A stretch of DNA of 64,000 nucleotides from Cyanobacteriota bacterium (lineage in GTDB: Bacteria; Acidobacteriota; Vicinamibacteria; Vicinamibacterales; UBA2999), in contig JAIEMQ010000018.1 in NCBI GenBank assembly GCA_019752015.1, positions 1 to 64,000 on the forward strand, in the 5' to 3' direction. A program made the position numbers and the translations under genes. Below are positions 15,215 through 22,918 of the stretch, piece after piece. Every line of letters starts with the position of its first letter. Positions within the stretch are counted from its first letter, which is position 1. The notes beneath the pieces are model-generated. The model did no database searches. It was given only the letters and a program-made list of their open reading frames with translations, and had not been told where the DNA came from.

Positions 15215-15959
15215 ATGACATCTCCAGCTCCCGTCGATTCTGTCCTCCACGCCATCGGCCACACGCCGGTCCTGCGACTCCGCAAAATCGTGCCGCCCAG
15301 CTCCGCCGACGTGGTTGTCAAGCTCGAATACTTCAATCCGACCGGGTCCTACAAAGACCGCATGGCGCTGGCGATGATCGAAGGCGCGGAAAGGCGCGGC
15401 ACGCTTCGCAAAGGCATGCGCGTCGTCGAATACACCGGCGGCAGCACCGGATCGTCGCTCGCCATGGTGTGCGCGATCAAGGGCTACGGGTTTCATCCAC
15501 TCTCATCGGACGCGTTCGCGAAGGAGAAGTTCGATACGATGCGGGCGTTCGGCGCCGATCTCGAAATCATCCAGAGCGATGGCGGCAAGGTGACGCCGGC
15601 GCTGTTCGACAAGTTCAAGGCCCGCATCGCGGAGCTGATGAAGGATCCGAACACCTTCTGGACCGATCAGTTCAACAACGCCGATGCGCTCGATGGTTAC
15701 GCGAACATCGGCCGCGAGCTCGCCGAACAGGTCGGTCACGTCGATGCGTATGTCGGCGCGGTCGGATCAGCGGGCATGCTCGTCGGCGTGTCGAGTGCGC
15801 TGAAGAAGGCCGGCAGCAAGGCGCGCATCATCGCGCTCGAGCGGCGTCAATCTCGTAGCGGCGCTCAACCTCGCGCGCGAGCTCGGACCGGGTAAGGTCG
15901 TTGCGACCGTGGCGGTCGATACGGGTCTGAAGTATCTAGCGGGTGATCTCTACAAATAA
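15215..15959 (+). pseudogene. Cysteine-synthase-like PLP enzyme, internal deletion and frameshift
   Basis: The first about 208 residues are a good fold-type II PLP enzyme: NPTGSYKDRMA with the Schiff-base Lys, then EYTGGSTGSSLAMVCAIKGY. At about 15839-15843 the frame breaks. The correct continuation GVNLVAALNLARELGPGKV...DTGLKYLAGDLYK is in another frame and ends at the TAA at 15957-15959. Compared with the usual about 320-330 residues, roughly 75-80 are missing between IIALE and GVNLVAA. The deletion removes part of the large domain, so the gene is almost certainly inactive. Reading the uninterrupted frame alone gives a nonsense tail ending at 15895. Confidence 0.85.
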
Positions 15960-15991
15960 CGGGAGCGTTCAACATCCATCGACGTTTGGAG

Positions 15992-16013
15992 AGCGACGGC
16001 TTTAGCCGTCGCT
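15992..16013. repeat. REP palindrome, left end of RAYT module
   Basis: Perfect 10-bp stem: AGCGACGGCT, loop TT, AGCCGTCGCT. The head TTTGGAG precedes it. Its last two bases overlap the stop codon of the transposase gene (16012-16014). Confidence 0.9.
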
Positions 16014-16527
16014 AGTGCCACAGCGCTGGATCACCAACGGGCGGTCTGTACGGCATCACAGCTGCAAGCTCCGCAATTGTGGCGGTCTGCGATCCCGCGT
16101 ATGGATACAGCTCTGGTCGCGCGACGAGTCTGGCCTCCACGGGATTCCATACGATGTAAGAGGCGATTCCCGGGACGGGGTCATCATCTCGAAGCGTGTA
16201 GTCCCAGTAACCCTCCTCCCATAGCTGATGGTTCGTCCGGTGCTTCTCCCAGTAGCCGGTGAGTTGGCGAAAGAGATTCAGCCACTTCACAAAGTCAGAG
16301 TCGTCGCGGAGACCTTCGATCAGCACGTGAATGTGGTCCGGCATTAGCACGTACGCAATTATTACGAACCCGTGCTTGCGACAAGCGCGCAACAATTGAT
16401 CGATCGTCATGACGCAAGTCGCAGCATCGCGAAAGCGCTCGCGCCGCATATAAGTGCAAGCCGTCAGGAAATGCTTGCGACGACCGATGTAATGCTCTTT
16501 CGGCAGACGATGGGGATGATTCGCCAT
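16012..16527 (-). CDS. REP-associated tyrosine transposase (RAYT, Y1_Tnp)
   Basis: 171 residues from MANHPHRLPKEHYIG. The Y1-transposase/HUH signature is complete: the metal-binding HIH in VLMPDHIHVLIEG, and the catalytic Tyr in FRQLTGYWEKH about 50 residues later. WEEGYWDYTLRDDD and IVWNPVEARLV follow, which are typical of the RAYT branch. Such enzymes cut and join single-stranded REP hairpins. They are usually single-copy and domesticated rather than aggressively mobile. The start is chosen at the first residue shared with the truncated copy at 19068. The gene looks intact. Confidence 0.9.
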   Translation of the reverse strand: MANHPHRLPKEHYIGRRKHFLTACTYMRRERFRDAATCVMTIDQLLRACRKHGFVIIAYVLMPDHIHVLIEGLRDDSDFVKWLNLFRQLTGYWEKHRTNHQLWEEGYWDYTLRDDDPVPGIASYIVWNPVEARLVARPELYPYAGSQTATIAELAAVMPYRPPVGDPALWH

Positions 16528-16578
16528 ACCGGCGGTAACGCAAGAAGCGATCCGGGCGGTAGTTCGACAGAGGACGGT

Positions 16579-16600
16579 AGCGACGGCTAAAGCCGTCGCT
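16579..16600. repeat. REP palindrome, right end of RAYT module
   Basis: AGCGACGGCT, loop AA, AGCCGTCGCT, i.e. the inverse orientation of the left copy, followed outward by TTCCAAA. It ends 12 bp from the stop codon of the TonB receptor and could double as a 3' hairpin for that mRNA. Confidence 0.9.
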
Positions 16601-16612
16601 TTCCAAACCAAA

Positions 16613-18874
16613 TTAGAACTCGATCAGCACGCCGGCGACCGGCAACAACGGAAACAGACTCTCGATCGGATCGAACACCCGCCGCGTGGTGAGATTCACG
16701 CCGAAGCCGTTCGGGCGATAGTTGTCGCGGTTCATCGCGTTCACGACCTCGAGGAACAGCGTCAGGCGGCTCTTGCGATACGTGAACGTGCGATCGGCGC
16801 GGAGATCGAGCCGCGAGTAGGCGGGCAGGCGGATGCCGTTGCGTTGCGAGCTCAGGAGATAGCCATTCGCGTCCTGCGCGACATAACCGACGATCGGGAA
16901 GTTCGATCCGTAGCGCATCCGCGCCGAGAGGCTCGTGCGGCCCGACCAGCGATACGCGACATAGGCGTTGACGGTGTGGCGTTGATCGTAATCAGACGCG
17001 AATGATTCAGGCGGGTCTGAAGACCCGCCTCTACGGTCTTCGTAGGTTGAGTTGTTCCAGGTATAGGACAGCCAGCCGTTCAAGCCATTCACGGCCCGCC
17101 GCTCGATCGTGATCTCCGCGCCTTTCGTATTGCCCGTCAGCGAATTCTCCCAGTGCGGATTCTGCGGCAAGACGACGCGATTGTTGACGATGCGGATTTC
17201 GTTGTTGACTGCGCGCAGGCCGTGATCCTCGCGGCGATGGTAGGCGGCAAGGTTGACGCGTATTGATGCGCCAAGCCGCTGCTCGATGCCGGCCTCGATC
17301 GTGGTCGCGCGCTGCGGCACCAGCTGCCGGCCGGCCGGCACGAAGAGCGCGTTGTCCAGCGTCGGTGATTGGTGCTGGATGCCGGCGCCAAAACGAATCT
17401 TCGTACCTTCCCGCACTTCGTAATCCGTCAGCAGCCACGGCGAGGCTTTGGTCTGATCGTAGAGCTGCCAGTGCTCGACGCGGACACCGGGCGTCACGGC
17501 AAACCGCGCCGACGGCGTCCATCGATAGTGACCCCAACCGGCGGCGGACCAGGCATCGCCGGTCGCATCGAGCAGCAGTTGCTCGCTCGTGTTCGTGAAG
17601 CGACGATCGAGCCGCGACATGCTCAACGACTGCGCCTGCGCGCCGAATTCGATCAGGTGCGCGCTCTTTGGATTCCACGCTGCGCTGCCGCGCCAGGTGA
17701 CATCGCGGTCGTTGCCCTCCTCGCGCGTGCGTCCGTCCCTGACTCGATTGCGATAGTCCGCGTTGACCAGATACAGCTGTTGCGACGTCGTGAAGGTTGC
17801 AGACGGTGAGAATCGCCAGTGGAGGTTGCCGATCACCGTCGTGTTGGCCGCGGGATCGAGCGTGTTGGCATCAGGAGGATTCTCGTTCTCGCGCAAGAGC
17901 GATCGACCGGCGATCACCGACGCGCGCAGCGTTTGCCTTGGCGTCAGATCAATAGTCACCTTTGCCTGGCCGTCCGTAAATCCAAAAGTGGTGTCCGTCG
18001 TCGAATCGACCTGCCGCAGCAGCCAGTCGATGTAGCTCTTGCGGATCGACACCAACCACGTCGCTTTCGATCCGGTAGGACCCTCGATGACCGTGCTGGC
18101 CGCCGATGCGCTCAGCAATCCGCGCACCCGCAGACGATCGCGCGCGCCGTCGCGCGTGGTGAAGTCGAGGCGCGAGCCGAGATGCGAATTGAGACGCTGC
18201 GGATGCGGCCCGGCGAGGAGCGACGCCGACTCGAGAATGTCGCTGTTGATCAGCGCGAGCGAGCCGGTGTCCTGCACACCGCGCACGGTGTGAAACAGCA
18301 GCGGACTGTCGACGCCATCGATGGAGATGCCGATGTTGCCCGGACCAAGTCCGCGAACAGCAAATTCCGCCCTGAAGTCGTCGCCGGTGCTGACGCCCGG
18401 AAGCACCTGCACGGCGCGGAACGGATCGTCGGCAACCACTCCTCGCAGCGCGAGAATCTCGCGGCTTCCCAATGTGGACTGGCTCGCAACGCCGGGCTCC
18501 GCTTCACGGAAGCGGCTCGCCCCGACTGACACTTCCTCGACGTACGTGCTCGCGCCTTCGTTCACGGGGATCGTCACGTTGACGACATCGGTCAGGCTGA
18601 CCGTCACATCGCGCCGCACCAGGCCGTAGCCGACGACGGACACGAGCAGTGTTTGCCCGCCGGCGGGCACGTCGGCGATCTCGAAGTTGCCTTCGGCGTC
18701 GGAGAACGCCTGCTGTCCTGTGGATTGCACCTTGACGAGAACAGCGGCGAGCGGCGCACCGCTGCGCGCTTCGACGATCGTGCCCGTGATTCTGCCGGTG
18801 GTGCCCTGAAGGAGAGCGGTGAGCAAGAGGACAGTGGTGAGCACGAACTGCTGAGATAGCACAAACCGCGCCAA
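16613..18874 (-). CDS. TonB-dependent receptor with carboxypeptidase-regulatory N-terminus
   Basis: 753 residues. Signal peptide (about 1-25), carboxypeptidase-regulatory-like domain (about 27-105, ITGTIVEARSGAPLAAVLV...DAEGNFEIADVPAG), a plug (about 115-250, AEFAVRGLGPGNIGISIDGVDSP and HLGSRLDF), then a beta-barrel ending in an aromatic-rich C-terminus. It is an outer-membrane active transporter with an unknown ligand. Acidobacterial receptors of this design often handle glycans or peptides. A REP palindrome at 17009-17030 adds RRGGSSDPPES in what should be an extracellular loop. The whole gene lies between two RAYT modules. Confidence 0.9.
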   Translation of the reverse strand: MARFVLSQQFVLTTVLLLTALLQGTTGRITGTIVEARSGAPLAAVLVKVQSTGQQAFSDAEGNFEIADVPAGGQTLLVSVVGYGLVRRDVTVSLTDVVNVTIPVNEGASTYVEEVSVGASRFREAEPGVASQSTLGSREILALRGVVADDPFRAVQVLPGVSTGDDFRAEFAVRGLGPGNIGISIDGVDSPLLFHTVRGVQDTGSLALINSDILESASLLAGPHPQRLNSHLGSRLDFTTRDGARDRLRVRGLLSASAASTVIEGPTGSKATWLVSIRKSYIDWLLRQVDSTTDTTFGFTDGQAKVTIDLTPRQTLRASVIAGRSLLRENENPPDANTLDPAANTTVIGNLHWRFSPSATFTTSQQLYLVNADYRNRVRDGRTREEGNDRDVTWRGSAAWNPKSAHLIEFGAQAQSLSMSRLDRRFTNTSEQLLLDATGDAWSAAGWGHYRWTPSARFAVTPGVRVEHWQLYDQTKASPWLLTDYEVREGTKIRFGAGIQHQSPTLDNALFVPAGRQLVPQRATTIEAGIEQRLGASIRVNLAAYHRREDHGLRAVNNEIRIVNNRVVLPQNPHWENSLTGNTKGAEITIERRAVNGLNGWLSYTWNNSTYEDRRGGSSDPPESFASDYDQRHTVNAYVAYRWSGRTSLSARMRYGSNFPIVGYVAQDANGYLLSSQRNGIRLPAYSRLDLRADRTFTYRKSRLTLFLEVVNAMNRDNYRPNGFGVNLTTRRVFDPIESLFPLLPVAGVLIEF
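17009..17030. repeat. REP-like palindrome inside the TonB receptor gene
   Basis: AGGCGGGTCT, loop GA, AGACCCGCCT (10-bp perfect stem), followed by CTACGG exactly as after the palindrome at 1871-1892. The reading frame is preserved. Confidence 0.85.
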
Positions 18875-18913
18875 CTCCTCGTCACCTTTTTCGTCCCGGG
18901 TGGCGGCCGTGGC

Positions 18914-19138
18914 GTTCGGAGAGCGATGGCTTTAGCCATCGCCCGCCGTCGCCGAGCAGCCTCCGGGTTCGTGAAGACATCGCATCGCTGATACGCGCAG
19001 GCCGTTAAGAAATGCGTGTATTTCCCACGATAGTGCTCCGGACTGAGACGATGGGGATGGTTTGCCATGCTGATATTCACTGCAAGGCGTAATCCGCCGT
19101 TCAGCGACTTCAGCGACGGCTAAAGCCGTCGCTCTCCG
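18914..19138 (-). mobile_element. Shrunken RAYT module with both REP ends
   Basis: About 225 bp. It has the same inverted pair as the intact module: outward heads TTCGGAGAGCGA, palindromes at 18923-18942 (arm GCGATGGCT) and 19112-19133 (arm AGCGACGGCT). Only the first part of the transposase gene remains between them, so it is a MITE-like deletion derivative. Confidence 0.8.
18957..19068 (-). pseudogene. Truncated RAYT transposase
   Basis: About 37 residues (MANHPHRLSPEHYRGKYTHF then LTACAYQRCDVFTNPEAA) align with the first residues of the intact transposase at 16527. The frame then runs into the REP palindrome. The HIH and Tyr motifs are absent, so it cannot be active. Confidence 0.85.
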
Positions 19139-19152
19139 AACGTGCCTGCGGA

Positions 19153-19158
19153 TAGAAT
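19153..19158 (+). promoter_or_regulatory. -10 box TAGAAT, leaderless start of M24 peptidase
   Basis: TAGAATCTTCCGGATG: the box ends 7 nt before the ATG at 19166, with no room for a Shine-Dalgarno sequence. It starts 19 bp after the REP palindrome of the shrunken RAYT module, so the REP may sit at the -35 region. Confidence 0.5.
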
Positions 19159-19165
19159 CTTCCGG

Positions 19166-20494
19166 ATGAACCGCAGATTTGCCCTTGCCGTCTGTGGATT
19201 GCTCGTCGCCTCGACTCTCATCGTCGACGCGCAGTCCGTTCAGTATCCCGATCCCACTCAACGTGTCCTGACGCATCGCGAGCAGAACGCGCTCGTCACG
19301 CCGTGGATCAAGAAGCGGTTCGACACGCTGCTCGGCCCGCTGATGACGCGCGAAGGGATCGACATGTGGATCATCCCGACGCGCGAATACAACGAGGATC
19401 CGGTGTTCGCGTCGATGTCGCCGCTCACCTACTTCGCATCACGCCGCCGCACCATCATCGTCTTCTACAATCCGGGCGGCGGGAAGCCGGTCGAGCGTTA
19501 TTCGATCGGCCGATTCGATTACGACGGCCTCTACACGATGGTGCCGACGCCCAACGACGGCCAGCATGAAGGCCTGCGCAAGCTCGTCGACGAGAAGAAT
19601 CCGAAAGTGATCGGCATCAACGAATCGGATGCGTGGAATCACGCCGACGGCATCACCGCGAATGAAAAGCGGCGCCTCGTCGAGGCGCTCGGTCCGGCGC
19701 ACGCGGCCAAGATCAAATCAGCGGAGATGCTCGCCGTCAGCTGGCTCGAAGTGAAGTTGCCCGAAGAACTCGATGCGTATCGCCACGCGATGAAGGTCGC
19801 GCACATGGTGATCCGCGAAGCGTTCTCGAACAAGGTCATCACCCCCGGCAAGACGACCAATGAAGACGTCGTCTGGTGGATGCGCCAGCGCGTCGTCGAA
19901 ATGGGTCTCGGCAAGTGGTTCCAGCCGTCGGTGACGATCTGGCGGCAGGGCGAGAAGACGAATCCGCGCGGTGTGATTCTTCCCGGCGACATGCTGCACA
20001 CGGACTTCGGCATCGTGTATCTCGGCTTCTCCACCGACACGCAGCACAACGCCTACGTGCTGAAGCCCGGCGAGACCGACGCGCCCGCGGGGTTGAAGGC
20101 GGGCCTCAAAGCCGGCAATCGCCTCCAGGATTTGACCATGCAGTATGCGAGGCTCGAGCGCACGGGCAACCAGGCGCTTGCAGACGCGCTGGCGCATGCG
20201 AAGAAGGAAGGCATTGTGCCGTCGATCTATTGCCATCCGATCGGCTATCACGGCCACGCCGCGGGCCCGCCGATCGGCATGACCGATTATCAGCAGGGTG
20301 TTCCGGTGCGCGGCGACTACGTGTTTCGTCCGAACACGTGGCACTCGATCGAATTGAACGTCACGCACAACGTGCCCGAGTGGGGCAACCAGCCGGTGCG
20401 TTTCGCGCTGGAGGAAGACGCGGCGATCATGCCCGGCGGCAAATGGGACTGGATCGACGGACGCCAGGAAGTGTTCTACTTGATCAAGCCATGA
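19166..20494 (+). CDS. Secreted M24 metallopeptidase (Xaa-Pro aminopeptidase-like)
   Basis: 442 residues with a signal peptide (MNRRFALAVCGLLVASTLIVDA). A creatinase/prolidase fold: N-terminal domain (about 30-190) and a pita-bread domain with the metal ligands visible in LHTDFG (Asp), STDTQHNAY (Asp), CHPIGYHGHAAGP (His), SIELNVTH (Glu) and FALEED (Glu). The family removes N-terminal residues next to proline or cleaves X-Pro dipeptides. The stop overlaps the next start as ATGA, so it is translationally coupled to glutaminyl cyclotransferase; both act on peptide N-termini. Confidence 0.9.
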   Translation: MNRRFALAVCGLLVASTLIVDAQSVQYPDPTQRVLTHREQNALVTPWIKKRFDTLLGPLMTREGIDMWIIPTREYNEDPVFASMSPLTYFASRRRTIIVFYNPGGGKPVERYSIGRFDYDGLYTMVPTPNDGQHEGLRKLVDEKNPKVIGINESDAWNHADGITANEKRRLVEALGPAHAAKIKSAEMLAVSWLEVKLPEELDAYRHAMKVAHMVIREAFSNKVITPGKTTNEDVVWWMRQRVVEMGLGKWFQPSVTIWRQGEKTNPRGVILPGDMLHTDFGIVYLGFSTDTQHNAYVLKPGETDAPAGLKAGLKAGNRLQDLTMQYARLERTGNQALADALAHAKKEGIVPSIYCHPIGYHGHAAGPPIGMTDYQQGVPVRGDYVFRPNTWHSIELNVTHNVPEWGNQPVRFALEEDAAIMPGGKWDWIDGRQEVFYLIKP

Positions 20495-21273
20495 GACTTA
20501 CTGCTGTCGTCGCCGGCGTCACAATGCTCGCGTGCGCGCCGACGCCGAAAGAAGCTATAGAGGCCCAACGAAGACCCGCGCCCGTGCAGTCCTACAAAGT
20601 CATCGCTACGTTTCCGCACGACACGACGTCGTTCACGCAGGGACTGGTGTTCGCGTCCGACGGACAGATGTACGAAAGCACCGGACTGCAGGGCGAATCC
20701 ACGCTGCGGCGCGTCGACATCAAGACCGGGCAAACGCTGCAGCGCATCGACGTGCCGTCGCAGTATTTTGCCGAAGGCCTCGCGATGGTCGGCGATGAAT
20801 TGCTGCAACTGACATGGCAGCACAAACTCGGATTCGTCTACGACCGCCACACCTTCAAGCAGAAGCGAACCTTCTCGTACAAGACCGAAGGCTGGGGCAT
20901 CGCGTATGACGATGCGGGTGGGCTGGTGATGAGCGATGGCAGCGACACGCTGACGTTCCTCGATCCGAAATCGCTGGCGCCGGCGAAGACACTGCGCGTG
21001 ATGGATGCCGGCCGCGCGATTCAGAATCTCAACGAGCTCGAATGGATCGAAGGCGAGATCTGGGCGAACGTGTGGATGACCGACCGCATCGCGCGCATTT
21101 CGCCGAACACCGGCCAGGTCAACGCGTGGATCGATCTGTCAACGCTGTTTCCGCGCTCGCAGCGCATGCCGCCCGCCGATGAACTGAACGGCATCGCGTA
21201 CGACAGGGCCACCCGCCGGATCTACATCACCGGCAAGAAGTGGCCCCGCCTGTATCAGATCACCGTGTCTTGA
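20491..21273 (+). CDS. Glutaminyl-peptide cyclotransferase (plant/bacterial type)
   Basis: 260 residues. A lipoprotein-like leader (MRLTAVVAGVTMLACAPTP, candidate lipobox Cys at 15) suggests a periplasmic lipoprotein. The rest is the five-bladed propeller family of glutamine cyclotransferases: FPHDTTSFTQGLVF, ESTGLQGESTLRRV, FAEGLAM, LQLTWQ, TEGWGIAYD, LNELEWI, WANVWMTDRIARI, and LNGIAYD. It converts N-terminal Gln of peptides to pyroglutamate. ATGA overlap with the M24 gene. The 3' end overlaps the convergent M14 gene by 14 bp. Confidence 0.92.
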   Translation: MRLTAVVAGVTMLACAPTPKEAIEAQRRPAPVQSYKVIATFPHDTTSFTQGLVFASDGQMYESTGLQGESTLRRVDIKTGQTLQRIDVPSQYFAEGLAMVGDELLQLTWQHKLGFVYDRHTFKQKRTFSYKTEGWGIAYDDAGGLVMSDGSDTLTFLDPKSLAPAKTLRVMDAGRAIQNLNELEWIEGEIWANVWMTDRIARISPNTGQVNAWIDLSTLFPRSQRMPPADELNGIAYDRATRRIYITGKKWPRLYQITVS

Positions 21274-22918
21274 TCGCGCGCGAATCGATGACCCGGTAAA
21301 TCGGATAGGTCTGCCCCGCCGCCAGGCCCTCGTCGATCACATTCCACGTGACGAGGCCGTCGTCGCTCTCGGGCTCGATCAGATAGAACGCCAACCGCGC
21401 GAGCGGCTGATTCGCGGGAACGAACAGCGAGGCGGCGTCGATGGTCAGCTGAATCTTGTCGAAGGCACCCTTCAGGCGCGCCTCCTGGTGGCCCTGGAAC
21501 GGACGCGGCGCCTTGGTGATGTCGGCGATCGTGAACCGCTCGACCGGCACCTGCGATTCCTCCGACACTTCCTCGATCTTGACGCCGTGCCAGCGCAGGT
21601 GCTGGATCGCCGGCGCCAGGCGCGGGCTTTCCGCGAGCGCCTTTGGAATCACCCAGCCCTTCGGCATCTCGAGCAGGCGCGTCGGCGCGAACGTGATGTA
21701 CTCCTTCATCATCACCGGGGTCGCCACCGGCGCCATCACCGACATCTCGCGCCCTGACTTCGGATTCGGCACCCTGGTGACGTCTCCGACCATGATCTCG
21801 ACTTTGTCCGTGGACGACGCAATCGAGATGTCGACGCCGAGCTCGACGGGCTTGCTGTTCGCCGGCGCGGTGAAGACGCGATCGGCCTGCGCCGTCAGCG
21901 TCATGATCTGCTTGGCGTTGGCCTGCACCGACTTGTAGATCTCCTCGACAAAGTGCTCGGTCACGTCGATGCGGCCCTTGAAGTCGAGATAGCTGTAGGC
22001 CTCGGACAGGATCGCGATCCGATTGCGCAAGCCGGCGTAGTTGTTGCCGAAGCGCGGGCGATGATCGAACGTCCGCCACGTGACGTTGCCGGGATTGGCG
22101 GGATCGACGCGCGAGCTCTCGCGGCCGCCGCCGTCTTCGGGAGCGAAGTTGCCGTAGTCGTAGATGCGCCAGCTGTGCGTCTTGGCCATCGCCTGGCGGA
22201 TCGGCGCCAGCATCTTGCTCTTCGTGAATTCGATCAGCCGCGGATCGGCGTTGGGATTCAGGATCGGCGAGTAGGTCAGGTGATACGCGTGATACGAGCC
22301 GTTGGTGGTGTGGAGATCGACCAGCACGTGCGGATCCCACTTGTTCATCAGGCCGACGAGCGACCGCGCCTCGGCGGTGTCGAGCTTCATGTAGTCGCGA
22401 TTGAGATCGAAGCCCTTGCCGTTCTCGCGCGTGCCGACGCCGTTGACCGGACCGTTCTGCGCGGTCCGGTTCATGACGCTGATCTTCTCGTTGCCGTCGG
22501 CGTTGTAATCGGGCGCGATCAAAAACACCATCTGCCGCGTCATCGCGCGCAGATCGCCGGACACCAGCCGGCGCGCCAGCTTCATGACCGCTTCCTTGCC
22601 TTCGACCTCGCCGGCATGAATGTTCGCCTGCACGAACACCAGCGGACGTCCCAGCTTGTGCGCCGCGGCCGGCGTGGTCACCTTCGGATCCGAGATGACG
22701 AGGAGCGGCAGGTCGCGGCCTTCTTCCGTCTTGCCGAAGCTTTCGCCGTGCACGAGCGTCGGCGCGATCGCCATCAACCCGTTGCCGATGCGTTGCAGGT
22801 CCTCGTAGGTGCTGGTCGCTTCGTAGTTCGCCATCTCCGCGCGTGTGCGCAGGTCGGCGGTTTGCGCCGACATAGCGGTACTCGCGGCAACCAGGAGCAG
22901 AGCGATTCGTAGTCTCAT
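21260..22918 (-). CDS. Secreted M14 zinc carboxypeptidase
   Basis: 552 residues with a signal peptide (MRLRIALLLVAASTAMSAQ). Zinc ligands of the M14 family appear as NIHAGEVEGKE (HxxE, about 103-106) and DLHTTNGSYH (His). NRDYMK and LSEAYSY supply other conserved residues of the domain. A C-terminal beta-rich extension (about 370-552) is typical of the secreted Acidobacteria/Bacteroidetes form. The start overlaps the stop of the S9 peptidase gene as ATGA, so the two peptidases form an operon that would break peptides from both ends. Confidence 0.9.
   Translation of the reverse strand: MRLRIALLLVAASTAMSAQTADLRTRAEMANYEATSTYEDLQRIGNGLMAIAPTLVHGESFGKTEEGRDLPLLVISDPKVTTPAAAHKLGRPLVFVQANIHAGEVEGKEAVMKLARRLVSGDLRAMTRQMVFLIAPDYNADGNEKISVMNRTAQNGPVNGVGTRENGKGFDLNRDYMKLDTAEARSLVGLMNKWDPHVLVDLHTTNGSYHAYHLTYSPILNPNADPRLIEFTKSKMLAPIRQAMAKTHSWRIYDYGNFAPEDGGGRESSRVDPANPGNVTWRTFDHRPRFGNNYAGLRNRIAILSEAYSYLDFKGRIDVTEHFVEEIYKSVQANAKQIMTLTAQADRVFTAPANSKPVELGVDISIASSTDKVEIMVGDVTRVPNPKSGREMSVMAPVATPVMMKEYITFAPTRLLEMPKGWVIPKALAESPRLAPAIQHLRWHGVKIEEVSEESQVPVERFTIADITKAPRPFQGHQEARLKGAFDKIQLTIDAASLFVPANQPLARLAFYLIEPESDDGLVTWNVIDEGLAAGQTYPIYRVIDSRAIKTR

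Larger units (their letters stand above)
15988..16604 (-). mobile_element. RAYT module: tyrosine transposase between inverted REPs
   Basis: A REP-associated tyrosine transposase gene is bracketed by two 22-nt palindromes in inverted orientation. Each is preceded by a TTTGGAGAG/TTTGGAAAG head on the outer side. This is the standard layout of a REP/RAYT unit, in which the transposase is thought to recognise the REP hairpins as single-stranded DNA. Confidence 0.85.
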
